From a virus, in IMG/VR virus record IMGVR_UViG_3300045018_000069, positions 1-46,900 of that record: a DNA stretch of 46,900 bases, one strand, 5' to 3'. The notes under the pieces were generated by a model. The model did no database searches, had not been told where the DNA came from, and saw only the letters and a program-made list of their open reading frames with translations. Each line of letters starts with the position of its first letter. Position 1 is the stretch's first letter. This document shows, piece by piece, positions 8,538-16,210 of the stretch. Position numbers and translations under genes: made by a program.

Positions 8538-8576
8538 TCGCCGCCCGCCCCGCCCCTTTCCCGCACCGAGGATTCC

Positions 8577-9596
8577 ATGCGCAACGAAACCCGCGAACTC
8601 TTCAACCAGTATCTCGATCGCCAGGCGGAGTTGAACGGCATCGCCGACGCGACTCAGAGCTTCACCGTGGAGCCTACGGTCGAACAGAAGCTCGAGGATC
8701 GCGCGCAGGAATCGAGCGAGTTCCTGCAGCGGGTCAACATCTCGCCCGTCGCCGAGCTCAAGGGCGAAAAGCTCGGTCTCGGCATCGGCGAAAGCCTCGC
8801 GCGCCGCACCAACACCGACGTCAATGATCGCCAGACCGGCGATCCCACCGACCTCGACGGCCGCATGTACGAGCTCGCCAAGACCGAGTTCGACACCCAC
8901 ATCAAATGGGCGAAGCTCGACATGTGGGCGAAGTTCCCGGACTTCCAGGAACGCATCCGCAACCAGGTCATCCGCCGCATCGCGCTCGATCGGATCATGA
9001 TCGGATGGAACGGCACCCATGCCGCCGCCGAGTCCAATCGCGCCACGCACCCGCTGCTTCAGGACATGAATGCCGGGTGGATCGCGCGCTGCCGCGCCGA
9101 CAAGGCCGAACATATCATGTCGGAGGGCACGAAGGCGGCCGGCAAAATCCTCGTCGGGCCCGGCGGTGACTATGCCACCATCGATGCGCTCGTCTGGGAT
9201 CTGTACAACGGGCTGCTGCCGACCTGGGCCTCGGGCGACACCGAACTGGTCGCGATCGTCGGCCGTGACATGATTCACGACAAATACTTCCCGCTGATCA
9301 ACCTCGATCAGCCGCCGACGGAGCAGCTCGCCCGCGACATCATCATGTCGCAGAAGCGGCTCGGCAAGCTGCCCGCCTTCCAGGTCCCCCATTATCCGGC
9401 AAACGCCGTCACCGTCACCCGCTTCGACAATCTGTCGATCTATTGGCAGGAGGGCTCGCGCCGCCGCTACATCATCGACAATCCGAAACGTGACCGGATC
9501 GAGGATTATCAGTCGGTCAACGAGGGCTATGTCGTCGAGGATTACGACTGGTTCTGCCACGCCGAGAATATCGAGATCATCGGCGGGGACGACTGA
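8577..9596 (+). CDS. N: Major capsid protein (P2 N)
   Basis: A 339-residue coat protein of the P2 N family. The N terminus MRNETRELFNQYLDRQAELNG, with FTVEPTVEQKLEDRAQESSEFLQ following, is the segment normally removed by protease O. Further family marks are DRIMIGWNGTHAA and the C-terminal NEGYVVEDY. It lies 39 bp after O and its stop overlaps the start of M by one base. Confidence 0.96.
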   Translation: MRNETRELFNQYLDRQAELNGIADATQSFTVEPTVEQKLEDRAQESSEFLQRVNISPVAELKGEKLGLGIGESLARRTNTDVNDRQTGDPTDLDGRMYELAKTEFDTHIKWAKLDMWAKFPDFQERIRNQVIRRIALDRIMIGWNGTHAAAESNRATHPLLQDMNAGWIARCRADKAEHIMSEGTKAAGKILVGPGGDYATIDALVWDLYNGLLPTWASGDTELVAIVGRDMIHDKYFPLINLDQPPTEQLARDIIMSQKRLGKLPAFQVPHYPANAVTVTRFDNLSIYWQEGSRRRYIIDNPKRDRIEDYQSVNEGYVVEDYDWFCHAENIEIIGGDD

Positions 9597-10417
9597 TGCT
9601 CAGCCCGGCGCAGATATCCCGGCAGAAGGCTCTCGCGGCCAAGCTCGGCCGCGCCGTCCCGGTCGTTCTCGGCATCGATGTCGCGGCACCCGGCAGCGAC
9701 ATGACCGTCCTGGCGGCGGCCGGCGCCGATGGCGCGCCGGTCGTCGTCGACGGCGGCCGCGAGATCTCGGAGCGCGAACTGCTGCTCGCGCGCCTCGGCG
9801 TCGATCTGCGCAAGCTCCACGGCATCCAGGCGCTCGAAAAGAAGCTCGAGGCCAAGGCCGTCATGATCGACGCCTATCTCCCATGGGTCGAAGGCCTGCT
9901 GAAGGCCGAGCGCGAAACGGGACGCGGCGTCCAGGACGAGATCCTCGTCCAGATGATGATCTGGCTCCTCGATCTCGGCCGCTACGAACGGGCGCTGCCG
10001 CTGATCGGCTACGTCCTCCGCCACAAGCTTGCCCTGCCCGAGCGATTCAAGCGCACCGCCGCGACATTGATCGCCGAGGAGAGCGCTGATGCAGCCTTGA
10101 AGGCGCTCGGACAGGGCAAGGCCGTCGATCTCGGCTTCCTGCTGAAGATCGATGCCCTCACCGGCGATCTCGACATGATCGACCAGGTCCGCGCCAAGCT
10201 CATGAAGGCGATCGGTCTCGTCTATCACGGCATCGCCCTGCAGGCAGCCGAGGATGATGACGGCGCTGCCGGCGCGCGCCGCTCCGCCCTCGCCAACGGC
10301 CTCCGCTATCTCGGCCGCGCGCTCGAGCTGGACAGCAAGGCGGGCGTCAAGACCGCGCTGCGCGATCTCGAGCGGGCCGAGGCCAGGCTCCAGGAAGACA
10401 AGGGACAAGCCGCATGA
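9596..10417 (+). CDS. M: Terminase small subunit, endonuclease (P2 M)
   Basis: A 273-residue subunit that recognises and cuts cos DNA together with P. The N-terminal part begins with LSPAQISRQKALA and the middle has a long helical stretch around HGIQALEKKLEAKAVMIDAY, followed by EILVQMMIWLLDLG and RALPLIGYVLRHKLALPERF, as in the M family. Family membership is supported by sequence and by its place between N and L. It overlaps N by one base and the next small gene by 4 bp (ATGA). Confidence 0.9.
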   Translation: MLSPAQISRQKALAAKLGRAVPVVLGIDVAAPGSDMTVLAAAGADGAPVVVDGGREISERELLLARLGVDLRKLHGIQALEKKLEAKAVMIDAYLPWVEGLLKAERETGRGVQDEILVQMMIWLLDLGRYERALPLIGYVLRHKLALPERFKRTAATLIAEESADAALKALGQGKAVDLGFLLKIDALTGDLDMIDQVRAKLMKAIGLVYHGIALQAAEDDDGAAGARRSALANGLRYLGRALELDSKAGVKTALRDLERAEARLQEDKGQAA

Positions 10418-10590
10418 TCAATCTGTTTCTGAGCTTCGCTCTGATTGCGATCGCGTTGATGGCCGTGTTGCCGCTCGCGATCCCCGCCTTCGTGGCGCTC
10501 GCGCTCGCGGCCTTGCGCCCGCCGGCGGTTCGCTATGGCCCGCCCGAGCCGCGTTCGATCTTCGACACGCGGCGCATGGGCCTCGCCTGA
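10414..10590 (+). CDS. Small membrane protein between M and L
   Basis: A 58-residue frame, MINLFLSFALIAIALMAVLP, with one or two hydrophobic segments at residues 3-35 and a polar C-terminal tail ending in SIFDTRRMGLA. Its ATG overlaps the M stop (ATGA), so it is probably translated by coupling. P2 has no gene here. Role unknown; it could be a lysis-related or superinfection-exclusion protein, but nothing in the sequence decides this. Confidence 0.7.
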   Translation: MINLFLSFALIAIALMAVLPLAIPAFVALALAALRPPAVRYGPPEPRSIFDTRRMGLA

Positions 10591-10713
10591 CCTTCACCAG
10601 CTCGCCCCGCGGCGCCGGGGGGCGGGACATGCGACCAGTTGGCGGAAGCTCGCTTCCCCACCGTCTGACCGCCTGACCCTCACCCCCCACTTCGCGGCCT
10701 GCCCGAGGACAAG

Positions 10714-11199
10714 ATGAGCGCTTTCATCGCCATCGATGCCGATCCGGTCGTCACGGCCGAGGATCCGTCTGCGGGCTCCATCGCCGGCGACGGCTTCTGG
10801 CCTGCCGTCGATCTCGACCGCGTCCGCGCGATCGGCCGCATCCCGACGATGGTGACGATCGACCAGCTGCGCGAGGCGACGATCGGCGCGGTCATCGCCG
10901 TCACCCGGCAGCTCATCGCCTGGCGCCAGAGCCATCTCGACGCTGGTCGGGCGACCCTTGCCGCGATCGATCCGACCCTGATCGCCGGCACCCTCCGGCT
11001 CGAGCATCTCTACCTGCGCGCGGTCACCGCCACCGTTGCCGCCGATCTGCTGGACACCCGGCAGGAGATCGGCGCGACGCGCGACGGCCGCGATCGCGCC
11101 GACGTCGAGGAAGTCCCCTCGCCAGACTGGCGCCGCATGGCAATCCACGCGATCCGCGACATCGCCGGCAAGCCCCGCACGCGCGCGAGGCTGCTGTGA
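10714..11199 (+). CDS. L: Head completion protein (P2 L)
   Basis: A 161-residue protein of the P2 L family, which stabilises filled heads and joins head to neck. Family signs are the early FWPAVDLDRVRAIGRIP, the helical ATIGAVIAVTRQLIAWR and the C-terminal DWRRMAIHAIRDIAGKPRT. It follows a 123-bp non-coding stretch after the small membrane gene and overlaps X by 4 bp (GTGA). Confidence 0.93.
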   Translation: MSAFIAIDADPVVTAEDPSAGSIAGDGFWPAVDLDRVRAIGRIPTMVTIDQLREATIGAVIAVTRQLIAWRQSHLDAGRATLAAIDPTLIAGTLRLEHLYLRAVTATVAADLLDTRQEIGATRDGRDRADVEEVPSPDWRRMAIHAIRDIAGKPRTRARLL

Positions 11200-11420
11200 C
11201 GATCGCCGCCTTCAGCGCGGCCGCCCTCCAGGACGAAACGCTCGACGAAATGGTCTGGCGGATCCTCGGTCGGGGATCGCCGATTGTCGAGCGGGTCCTC
11301 GACGCCAACCGCAAGCTCGCCGCCCTCGGTCCCCGACTGCCCGAAGGCACCATCGTCACCTTCCCCGCGATCGAGACCGCTCCGCCCGCCCTCGATCTCG
11401 TCCAGCTGTGGGACCTGTAA
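11196..11420 (+). CDS. X: Tail protein X (P2 X)
   Basis: A 74-residue LysM-like small tail protein of the P2 X family, starting at GTG 11196, which overlaps the L stop. The DETLDEMVWRILGR motif and LPEGTIVTFPAI are typical. It is thought to act in tail assembly. Stop overlaps the holin start by one base. Confidence 0.9.
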   Translation: MTIAAFSAAALQDETLDEMVWRILGRGSPIVERVLDANRKLAALGPRLPEGTIVTFPAIETAPPALDLVQLWDL

Positions 11421-11770
11421 TGGCCGAAGATATCTATCATGCTTTCGTCGCGGCCCTGCTGAAGCTGCTCGCCGCCTTTGTGCCGGCGGCCTTTGGCGCG
11501 CTGATCTCACAGCTCCTCCAGCGCGGCATCACGATCCGCGACCGCATCATCCAGTTCGTCGTCGGGATCCTGGTCTCCTACTATGTCACGCTCGGCATCG
11601 TCGCCTGGTGGGCGCTCGACCCTCTGGTAGGGCAGGCGATCAGTTTCGTGCTCGGCATGTCCGCCTATCAGGCGACGCCCAAACTCATCGCCAGCATCAC
11701 CGAGGCCTGCTCGCGCATCCCCGGGCTGATCGTCGGCCGCCTCGGCGGCCGCAGCGACCGGGAGGGCTGA
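11420..11770 (+). CDS. Phage holin
   Basis: A 116-residue membrane protein with three hydrophobic segments near residues 13-32, 44-66 and 71-85. It sits exactly where P2 Y lies, between tail gene X and the endolysin. Holins form timed holes in the inner membrane and let the endolysin reach the cell wall. Sequence similarity to a named holin class was not certain, but position and topology agree. Confidence 0.85.
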   Translation: MAEDIYHAFVAALLKLLAAFVPAAFGALISQLLQRGITIRDRIIQFVVGILVSYYVTLGIVAWWALDPLVGQAISFVLGMSAYQATPKLIASITEACSRIPGLIVGRLGGRSDREG

Positions 11771-11773
11771 GCG

Positions 11774-12244
11774 ATGGAAACTACCATCATCCGGCTGTCG
11801 CCGCATTTCACCATTGCCGAGTTCACCGCGAGCGCCACCGCCGATCGCCTGGACATCGACAATAGCATGCCCGAGCGGCTGCTGCCGGCGGCGCGCCTGC
11901 TCGCGGCGCATGCGCTCGAGCCCGTGCGCGAGCGCTTCGGCACGACCCGCCTCAACAGCGGCTATCGCTGCCTCGCGCTCAACCGCGCCGTCGGATCATC
12001 CGACGGAAGCCAGCACCGGCTCGGCGAGGCCGCAGATCTGCGGGTGCCCGGCGTCGAGAACCGCCTGGTCGCCGAGTTCATCCAGGACGAGTGCCAGTTC
12101 GACCAGCTGATCCTAGAAAATGTGCGGGCGGGCGTCCCGGGCAGTGGCTGGGTCCACGTCTCCTATCGCGCTGGCAGGCTGCGCCGGCAGGTGCTGACGA
12201 AAATCGTCGGCGAGCGCGGCTATCGCCAGGGGCTGGTCGCATGA
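11774..12244 (+). CDS. Endolysin, peptidase M15-type
   Basis: A 156-residue DD-peptidase-like endolysin that cleaves peptide cross-links of peptidoglycan. The zinc and catalytic pattern is visible: NSGYRCLALN, then GSQHRLGEAADLR with His81 and Asp88, and GWVHVSY with His128. There is no signal peptide, so it depends on the holin. It replaces the K lysozyme of P2. The gene overlaps the spanin gene by 4 bp. Confidence 0.93.
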   Translation: METTIIRLSPHFTIAEFTASATADRLDIDNSMPERLLPAARLLAAHALEPVRERFGTTRLNSGYRCLALNRAVGSSDGSQHRLGEAADLRVPGVENRLVAEFIQDECQFDQLILENVRAGVPGSGWVHVSYRAGRLRRQVLTKIVGERGYRQGLVA

Positions 12245-12705
12245 TCCGTCGCGCCCTCGCCCTGGTCGTTCCGCACGGCCCGTTCATCGTCCTGCTCCTG
12301 ATCGCGTCGGCCGCCGCCTGGCTCTGGGTCCGTGGCGAGCGTGCCATCGCTGATCGCGACCAGGCCGTCGCCTCGGCCGAGATGGTCTGCGCGGCCGCCT
12401 CGAGCAGCTTTGTGCCGGAAGACACCCGCGCCCGCGATCGTGGCCTCGTGTGTCGCAAGGCCGTGAAGGGCCTCGCCGACTTCCGCCTCAAGGCGATCGC
12501 CGACAGCAACGCCCTGCTCGTCCAGGCCGAACGCGATCGGCTCGAGCGCAGCCGGCGCGACGTCGAAACAGCGGTCGCCGCCGCCAACCGGACAGCGGCC
12601 GCCGCGCGCCGCATGGAGGAAGCCAATGCAAAAATCGGTTCGGATGATCGCGTTGATGGCGATTGGTTCGCTCGCCTTAATGACCTTGCCGGGCTGCGCC
12701 CGTAA
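12241..12705 (+). CDS. Rz: i-spanin (Rz-like)
   Basis: A 154-residue inner-membrane spanin: a signal-anchor helix at about residues 14-30 and a long charged coiled coil after it (residues 30-145). Together with the outer-membrane lipoprotein encoded in the overlapping frame it disrupts the outer membrane at lysis. The start overlaps the endolysin stop by 4 bp. Confidence 0.85.
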   Translation: MIRRALALVVPHGPFIVLLLIASAAAWLWVRGERAIADRDQAVASAEMVCAAASSSFVPEDTRARDRGLVCRKAVKGLADFRLKAIADSNALLVQAERDRLERSRRDVETAVAAANRTAAAARRMEEANAKIGSDDRVDGDWFARLNDLAGLRP

Positions 12706-12964
12706 CCGCGTCGAATCGGCCGGCACCAGCCCGCCCCTGACGCCGATCGCCGTCCAGGTCGACGCGACCCCGCCGGCCGAGCTGCTGGTCTGCCCGCAGC
12801 CGCCTGTCGCCTTCCCCGTCGATCAGGCCGCGATCCTGCCGGTCGACGTCCGATCGGCACTGACCAGCCTCGCCTTCGCCTATCGCGCGACGCTCCACCA
12901 GCTGCAGCGCCTGATCGCCTGGCACCGGCCGCCCGGATGCGTCCCCGATGCTCAAGCCCAATAG
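12626..12964 (+). CDS. Rz1: o-spanin lipoprotein (Rz1-like)
   Basis: A 112-residue protein whose first 24 residues end in LPGC, a clear lipobox with acylated Cys24, followed by a Pro-rich stretch. It overlaps the i-spanin gene by 80 bp in another frame, the usual overlapped Rz/Rz1 arrangement. It is longer than most Rz1 proteins and its C terminus overlaps the next gene by 17 bp. It is expected to bridge the periplasm with the i-spanin. Confidence 0.88.
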   Translation: MQKSVRMIALMAIGSLALMTLPGCARNRVESAGTSPPLTPIAVQVDATPPAELLVCPQPPVAFPVDQAAILPVDVRSALTSLAFAYRATLHQLQRLIAWHRPPGCVPDAQAQ

Positions 12965-13457
12965 CCTCCGCAAAGCGATCGTCGCCGCGCTGCCGGATCT
13001 GCGCGACAAGCCCGACGATCTCCGCCTGTTCGTCCGCAAGGGCCGGGTCCTGTCGAAAGACGGGCCCGGCCTTGGCTTCGAATATCGCTATACGCTGCTC
13101 GTCGAGCTGCTCGACTATGCCGGCGATCCGGACACCGTCTTCGCCGCCATCCTGCTCTGGGCTCGCCGCAACCAGGTCGACCTTCTGCAGGGCAACGGCG
13201 AGAGCGCCGGGATCCGGTTCGATGCCGACCAACTGTCGGCGTCGGCTGTCGATATCGTCGCCGAGCTTGAGCTAAGCGAGAATGTCGCCACCCGCCCACG
13301 CCAGGCCGGCGGGCTCGAGCTGGTGCACGTCCAAGAACCGGCGCCCGAGGATATCTACAACCCCGAGCTGCTCGAGGATCTCGGACGGCCGCCGCTCACC
13401 GCGATCTATGCTGGCAGCGTTCGCCTGGTACCGGGCCCGGACGATGACGGCGCCTGA
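12948..13457 (+). CDS. R: Tail completion protein R
   Basis: A 169-residue member of the P2 R family, needed for joining tails to heads. MLKPNSLRKAIVAALPDLRDKPDDL and the FEYRYTLLVELLDYAGD segment are characteristic. It overlaps the Rz1 gene by 17 bp and ends on the first base of the S gene. Confidence 0.93.
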   Translation: MLKPNSLRKAIVAALPDLRDKPDDLRLFVRKGRVLSKDGPGLGFEYRYTLLVELLDYAGDPDTVFAAILLWARRNQVDLLQGNGESAGIRFDADQLSASAVDIVAELELSENVATRPRQAGGLELVHVQEPAPEDIYNPELLEDLGRPPLTAIYAGSVRLVPGPDDDGA

Positions 13458-13942
13458 TGGCCGACATCGAGGACCTCGATCAGCTGCAGACATGGATCGG
13501 CGACATGCTCGCCGGGCTAGAACCCGGTCGGCGCCGGGCAATGGCGCTTCGTATCGCGAAGCAGCTGCGCCGCGCCAATGCCGAGCGGATCCGCGCGCAG
13601 GTCCAGCCTGATGGCTCCGCCTTCGTACCCCGCAAGCCGCAAAAGGGCACGCGCGGCCGCGTCGGCACGATCAAGCAACGCCGGCAATCGCGGAAGATGT
13701 TCGCGCGCCTGCGCCGCTTCGACAATTTGAAGGCGGAGGCCTCGGCCGAGGAGGCTGTCGTCGGCTTCCTTAATCCGGCCGTCGCCCGGGTCGCCCGCGT
13801 CCACCAGCTCGGGCTGCGCGATCGCGTCGCTCGTGACGGCCGCTCTCCCCAATATGATTATCCGGAGCGCGTGATCCTCGGATTTACCGACGGCGATGAT
13901 GCGGCTGTGCTGGATCTGCTCGCCGCAGCGTTGGAGGGCTGA
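13457..13942 (+). CDS. S: Virion morphogenesis protein S
   Basis: A 161-residue P2 S-family tail completion protein. The opening DLDQLQTWIGDMLAGL, the basic RRRAMALRIAKQLRRANAERI, the FVPRKPQKG segment and YDYPERVILGF are family marks. It is the last gene of the head operon; the 78-bp gap after it carries the second late operator. Confidence 0.93.
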   Translation: MADIEDLDQLQTWIGDMLAGLEPGRRRAMALRIAKQLRRANAERIRAQVQPDGSAFVPRKPQKGTRGRVGTIKQRRQSRKMFARLRRFDNLKAEASAEEAVVGFLNPAVARVARVHQLGLRDRVARDGRSPQYDYPERVILGFTDGDDAAVLDLLAAALEG

Positions 13943-13949
13943 TCGGCTC

Positions 13950-13977
13950 GCGTTGTGCAAGTGCATTCGCACAACGC
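13950..13977. promoter_or_regulatory. Late operator before J (CGTTGT-N14-ACAACG)
   Basis: A perfect inverted repeat with 9-bp arms, GCGTTGTGC at 13950-13958 and GCACAACGC at 13969-13977, and a 10-bp spacer. It repeats the half-sites and spacing of the P/O site and fills the gap between S and J, where P2 has its V-operon late promoter. The centre lies 57 bp upstream of the J start, so a transcript activated from the usual distance would have almost no leader. Confidence 0.72.
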
Positions 13978-14020
13978 TAGGCGGTCGCGAGGGTGACCGC
14001 TGATCGGCGAAACGTCGATC

Positions 14021-14911
14021 GTGTCCGATCTCGCCGCCAGCACCATCGCCGTCGATCTGTCGCGGCTCGCGCCGCCGGCCGCAGTGCGCCCGCTCGAATT
14101 CGAAACGCGCTTTGCCGAGATCCTGACCAGATTTCGCGCGCGCTATCCCGATCACGACGCTCTGCTCGAATCCGATCCGGTCATGAAGCTCCTCGAGGAG
14201 CTGGCCTATCGCGACGTCCTCGGTACCGCCGAGATCAACGACACCGTCCGCGCGCTGCTGCTCGCCTTCGCCGCCGAGGAAGATCTCGATCATATCGCGG
14301 CGCGGATGAACATCGCCCGGCGCGTGATACGCCCGGCCGAGGGGAACATCCCTGCCCTCATGGAAAGCGATGCCGAGCTGCGCCGCCGCGTCCAGCTGGC
14401 GCCCGAGCGCTTTCCCCTGCCCGGCCGCACCGCCGGCGGCTATGTCGCGATCGCGCTCGAGGCGGCCCCGCTGGTCAAGGACGTCGGTCTCGTCCGCCGC
14501 GAAGGCGGTCGCGTCGATGTCATCCTGCTCGGCCGCGAGGGCGACGGCGCCGTCCCGGCCGACATCGTCCAGGCGGTCTATCGCGCGCTCGAGCCCGATG
14601 GTGCGAGCGGCCTGACCGATATCGTCTCGGTCGCCTCGGCAACGATCATTCCCTACGCGCCGACCCTGACCGTCCATGTCCGCAGCGGTCCCGACCCGAC
14701 CCTCGTCCGCAATGCCGTCGAGACGTCTGTCCGCGCCTTCGCCGCCGATCGCCACCGCATCGGCGCGCCGGTCTTTGCGCAGATGCTCGCGGCTGCCGCC
14801 GGTACCGCCGGCATCGAGCGCGTCGAGGTCGATATCGGCGATGTCGCGGTTGGTCCGCGCGAGGCGGCCTGGCTCCAATCGCTGACCGTCAACGTTGCGA
14901 TCGCGGCATGA
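14021..14911 (+). CDS. J: Baseplate protein J
   Basis: A 296-residue baseplate wedge protein of the P2 J/Mu gp47 family. AVDLSRLAPPAAVRPLEFET corresponds to the start of P2 J, and DPVMKLLEELAYRDVLG and LDHIAARMNI are family marks. GTG 14021 is the only upstream start that keeps the family N terminus; no clear ribosome-binding site precedes it. It overlaps I by 4 bp. In P2, V and W precede J; here they lie 8 kb downstream. Confidence 0.92.
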   Translation: MSDLAASTIAVDLSRLAPPAAVRPLEFETRFAEILTRFRARYPDHDALLESDPVMKLLEELAYRDVLGTAEINDTVRALLLAFAAEEDLDHIAARMNIARRVIRPAEGNIPALMESDAELRRRVQLAPERFPLPGRTAGGYVAIALEAAPLVKDVGLVRREGGRVDVILLGREGDGAVPADIVQAVYRALEPDGASGLTDIVSVASATIIPYAPTLTVHVRSGPDPTLVRNAVETSVRAFAADRHRIGAPVFAQMLAAAAGTAGIERVEVDIGDVAVGPREAAWLQSLTVNVAIAA

Positions 14912-16209
14912 CGTTGCTCCTTCCCCCCAACAGGACACGGCTCGAGGCGGCTCTCTCCGCGACGATCGCTGCCAGCTTCCCGCGCCCCGCCGGCGCGATC
15001 GCGGCCGTCTTCGACGCCGACAGCTGCCCGCTCGACCTTCTGCCCTTCCTCGCCTGGGAGCTGTCGGTCGATCTCTGGGACGACGACTGGAGCGAAAGCA
15101 CCAAGCGCAAGGCCTGCCGGGATGCCTATCGCCTTCATGCGCTGAAGACGACGCTCGCCGGCATCCGGGAGCATGTCGCTCTGACCGGCGCCACCGTCGT
15201 CGGCGCGCGCCGCCCCAACACCTCGGCTTTCTACCTTCCGGCCCGCGATGAGGCTGCCCGACGCCGCTGGCGCGAGTCCATGCCCCGGGTGCAGCTGCGC
15301 ACCGCGCGCCAGCGCGGCATCGCCGGCGACCGCGCTTTCCTGTGCGCCGGTCGCATGCGCCGCTGGTCGGCCTTCACCTTCGACAGCGACGAAACCAACT
15401 GGACCTGGGACAGCGACCGACCCGTCCTCGACATGGCCGGCGCGGATCCGCAAAGCGGCATTTCTCCGAGCTTCCATGGCAGCAGCTTCTGGCAGACCTC
15501 GCGCGGCCCCGATCGGCTGCGCCTGGCGGCGACACTGGTCGACGGCGAGACAACCAGGGAACTGCCCCTGCAGCAGCTCGGCGACGGCGCGCTCCAGGTC
15601 GATCTTGCGACGCCGACCGCGCGCGATTTCGTCGGCCGCGGCTTCCTGGGGGCAGTCCGCCTGGCGGCGACCCGGGCGCCGACGCTTCGCGCAACGATCC
15701 GGCTCGACGATACGGCCGAGGCCTTCGCCATCACGCGCGGCGAGGATCCGCGCACCGTCCGTCCCGACATCCTGCCCGGGCGGCGCATCGCGCCCGCCCC
15801 GACCGCCTTTCATCGCGGTCCGATCGGCGGCCGCTTCCTGCGCACCACCCGTGCGCCCGAGCTGCTGTTGCGCCAGATCGCCATCCATGATCCCGCGCGG
15901 ATCTTCAGCGGGCAGCGCTCCCGCGCCTTCCATGGCGCCCACCGCCTGGGCTTTACCCCCTTTGAGGCGGAGCTGCGCATCGCCATCCCGATGACGCGCC
16001 CCGTCGCCCGTTCCTTCCGCTGGCATGGTGCCGGCCATCTCCGGGCGGCCGACCTGCGGCCGCTGGCGAACGCTCTCGAGGCGATCCGCGTGTCCAAGGC
16101 CTTCCGCGACCGCATCCTGGTCGACACGGCACTGCACCGGCCCGTCAAATTCTCTCGTGGACGGCGCTTCGGCACCTTCACTTTCGGCCAGATCATGGAG
16201 GCGAGCTGA
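14908..16209 (+). CDS. I: Tail protein I, with a long C-terminal extension
   Basis: A 433-residue protein whose first 190 residues are a P2 I-type tail protein: LLPPNRTRLEAALSATIA, LDLLPFLAWELSVDLWDDDW and TLAGIREHV. P2 I is about 176 residues, so about 240 residues at the C terminus are extra. That part is rich in Arg, Phe and Thr and may be a baseplate or fibre-attachment domain. The start overlaps the J stop by 4 bp. Confidence 0.9.
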   Translation: MTLLLPPNRTRLEAALSATIAASFPRPAGAIAAVFDADSCPLDLLPFLAWELSVDLWDDDWSESTKRKACRDAYRLHALKTTLAGIREHVALTGATVVGARRPNTSAFYLPARDEAARRRWRESMPRVQLRTARQRGIAGDRAFLCAGRMRRWSAFTFDSDETNWTWDSDRPVLDMAGADPQSGISPSFHGSSFWQTSRGPDRLRLAATLVDGETTRELPLQQLGDGALQVDLATPTARDFVGRGFLGAVRLAATRAPTLRATIRLDDTAEAFAITRGEDPRTVRPDILPGRRIAPAPTAFHRGPIGGRFLRTTRAPELLLRQIAIHDPARIFSGQRSRAFHGAHRLGFTPFEAELRIAIPMTRPVARSFRWHGAGHLRAADLRPLANALEAIRVSKAFRDRILVDTALHRPVKFSRGRRFGTFTFGQIMEAS

Positions 16210-16210
16210 C

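Noticed and set aside
8232-9560. 442-residue leftward frame opposite O and N
   Set aside because: It is antisense to a clear scaffold and capsid pair and is rich in Arg, Asp and Gly, as expected for the complement of GC-rich genes.
13993-14907. N-terminal extension of tail protein I through gene J
   Set aside because: The extension is in another frame of J and has a low-complexity Arg-rich composition; the I family begins at the coupled ATG 14908.
13517-14938. 473-residue leftward frame opposite S and J
   Set aside because: Antisense to family-verified S and J and crossing the late operator.
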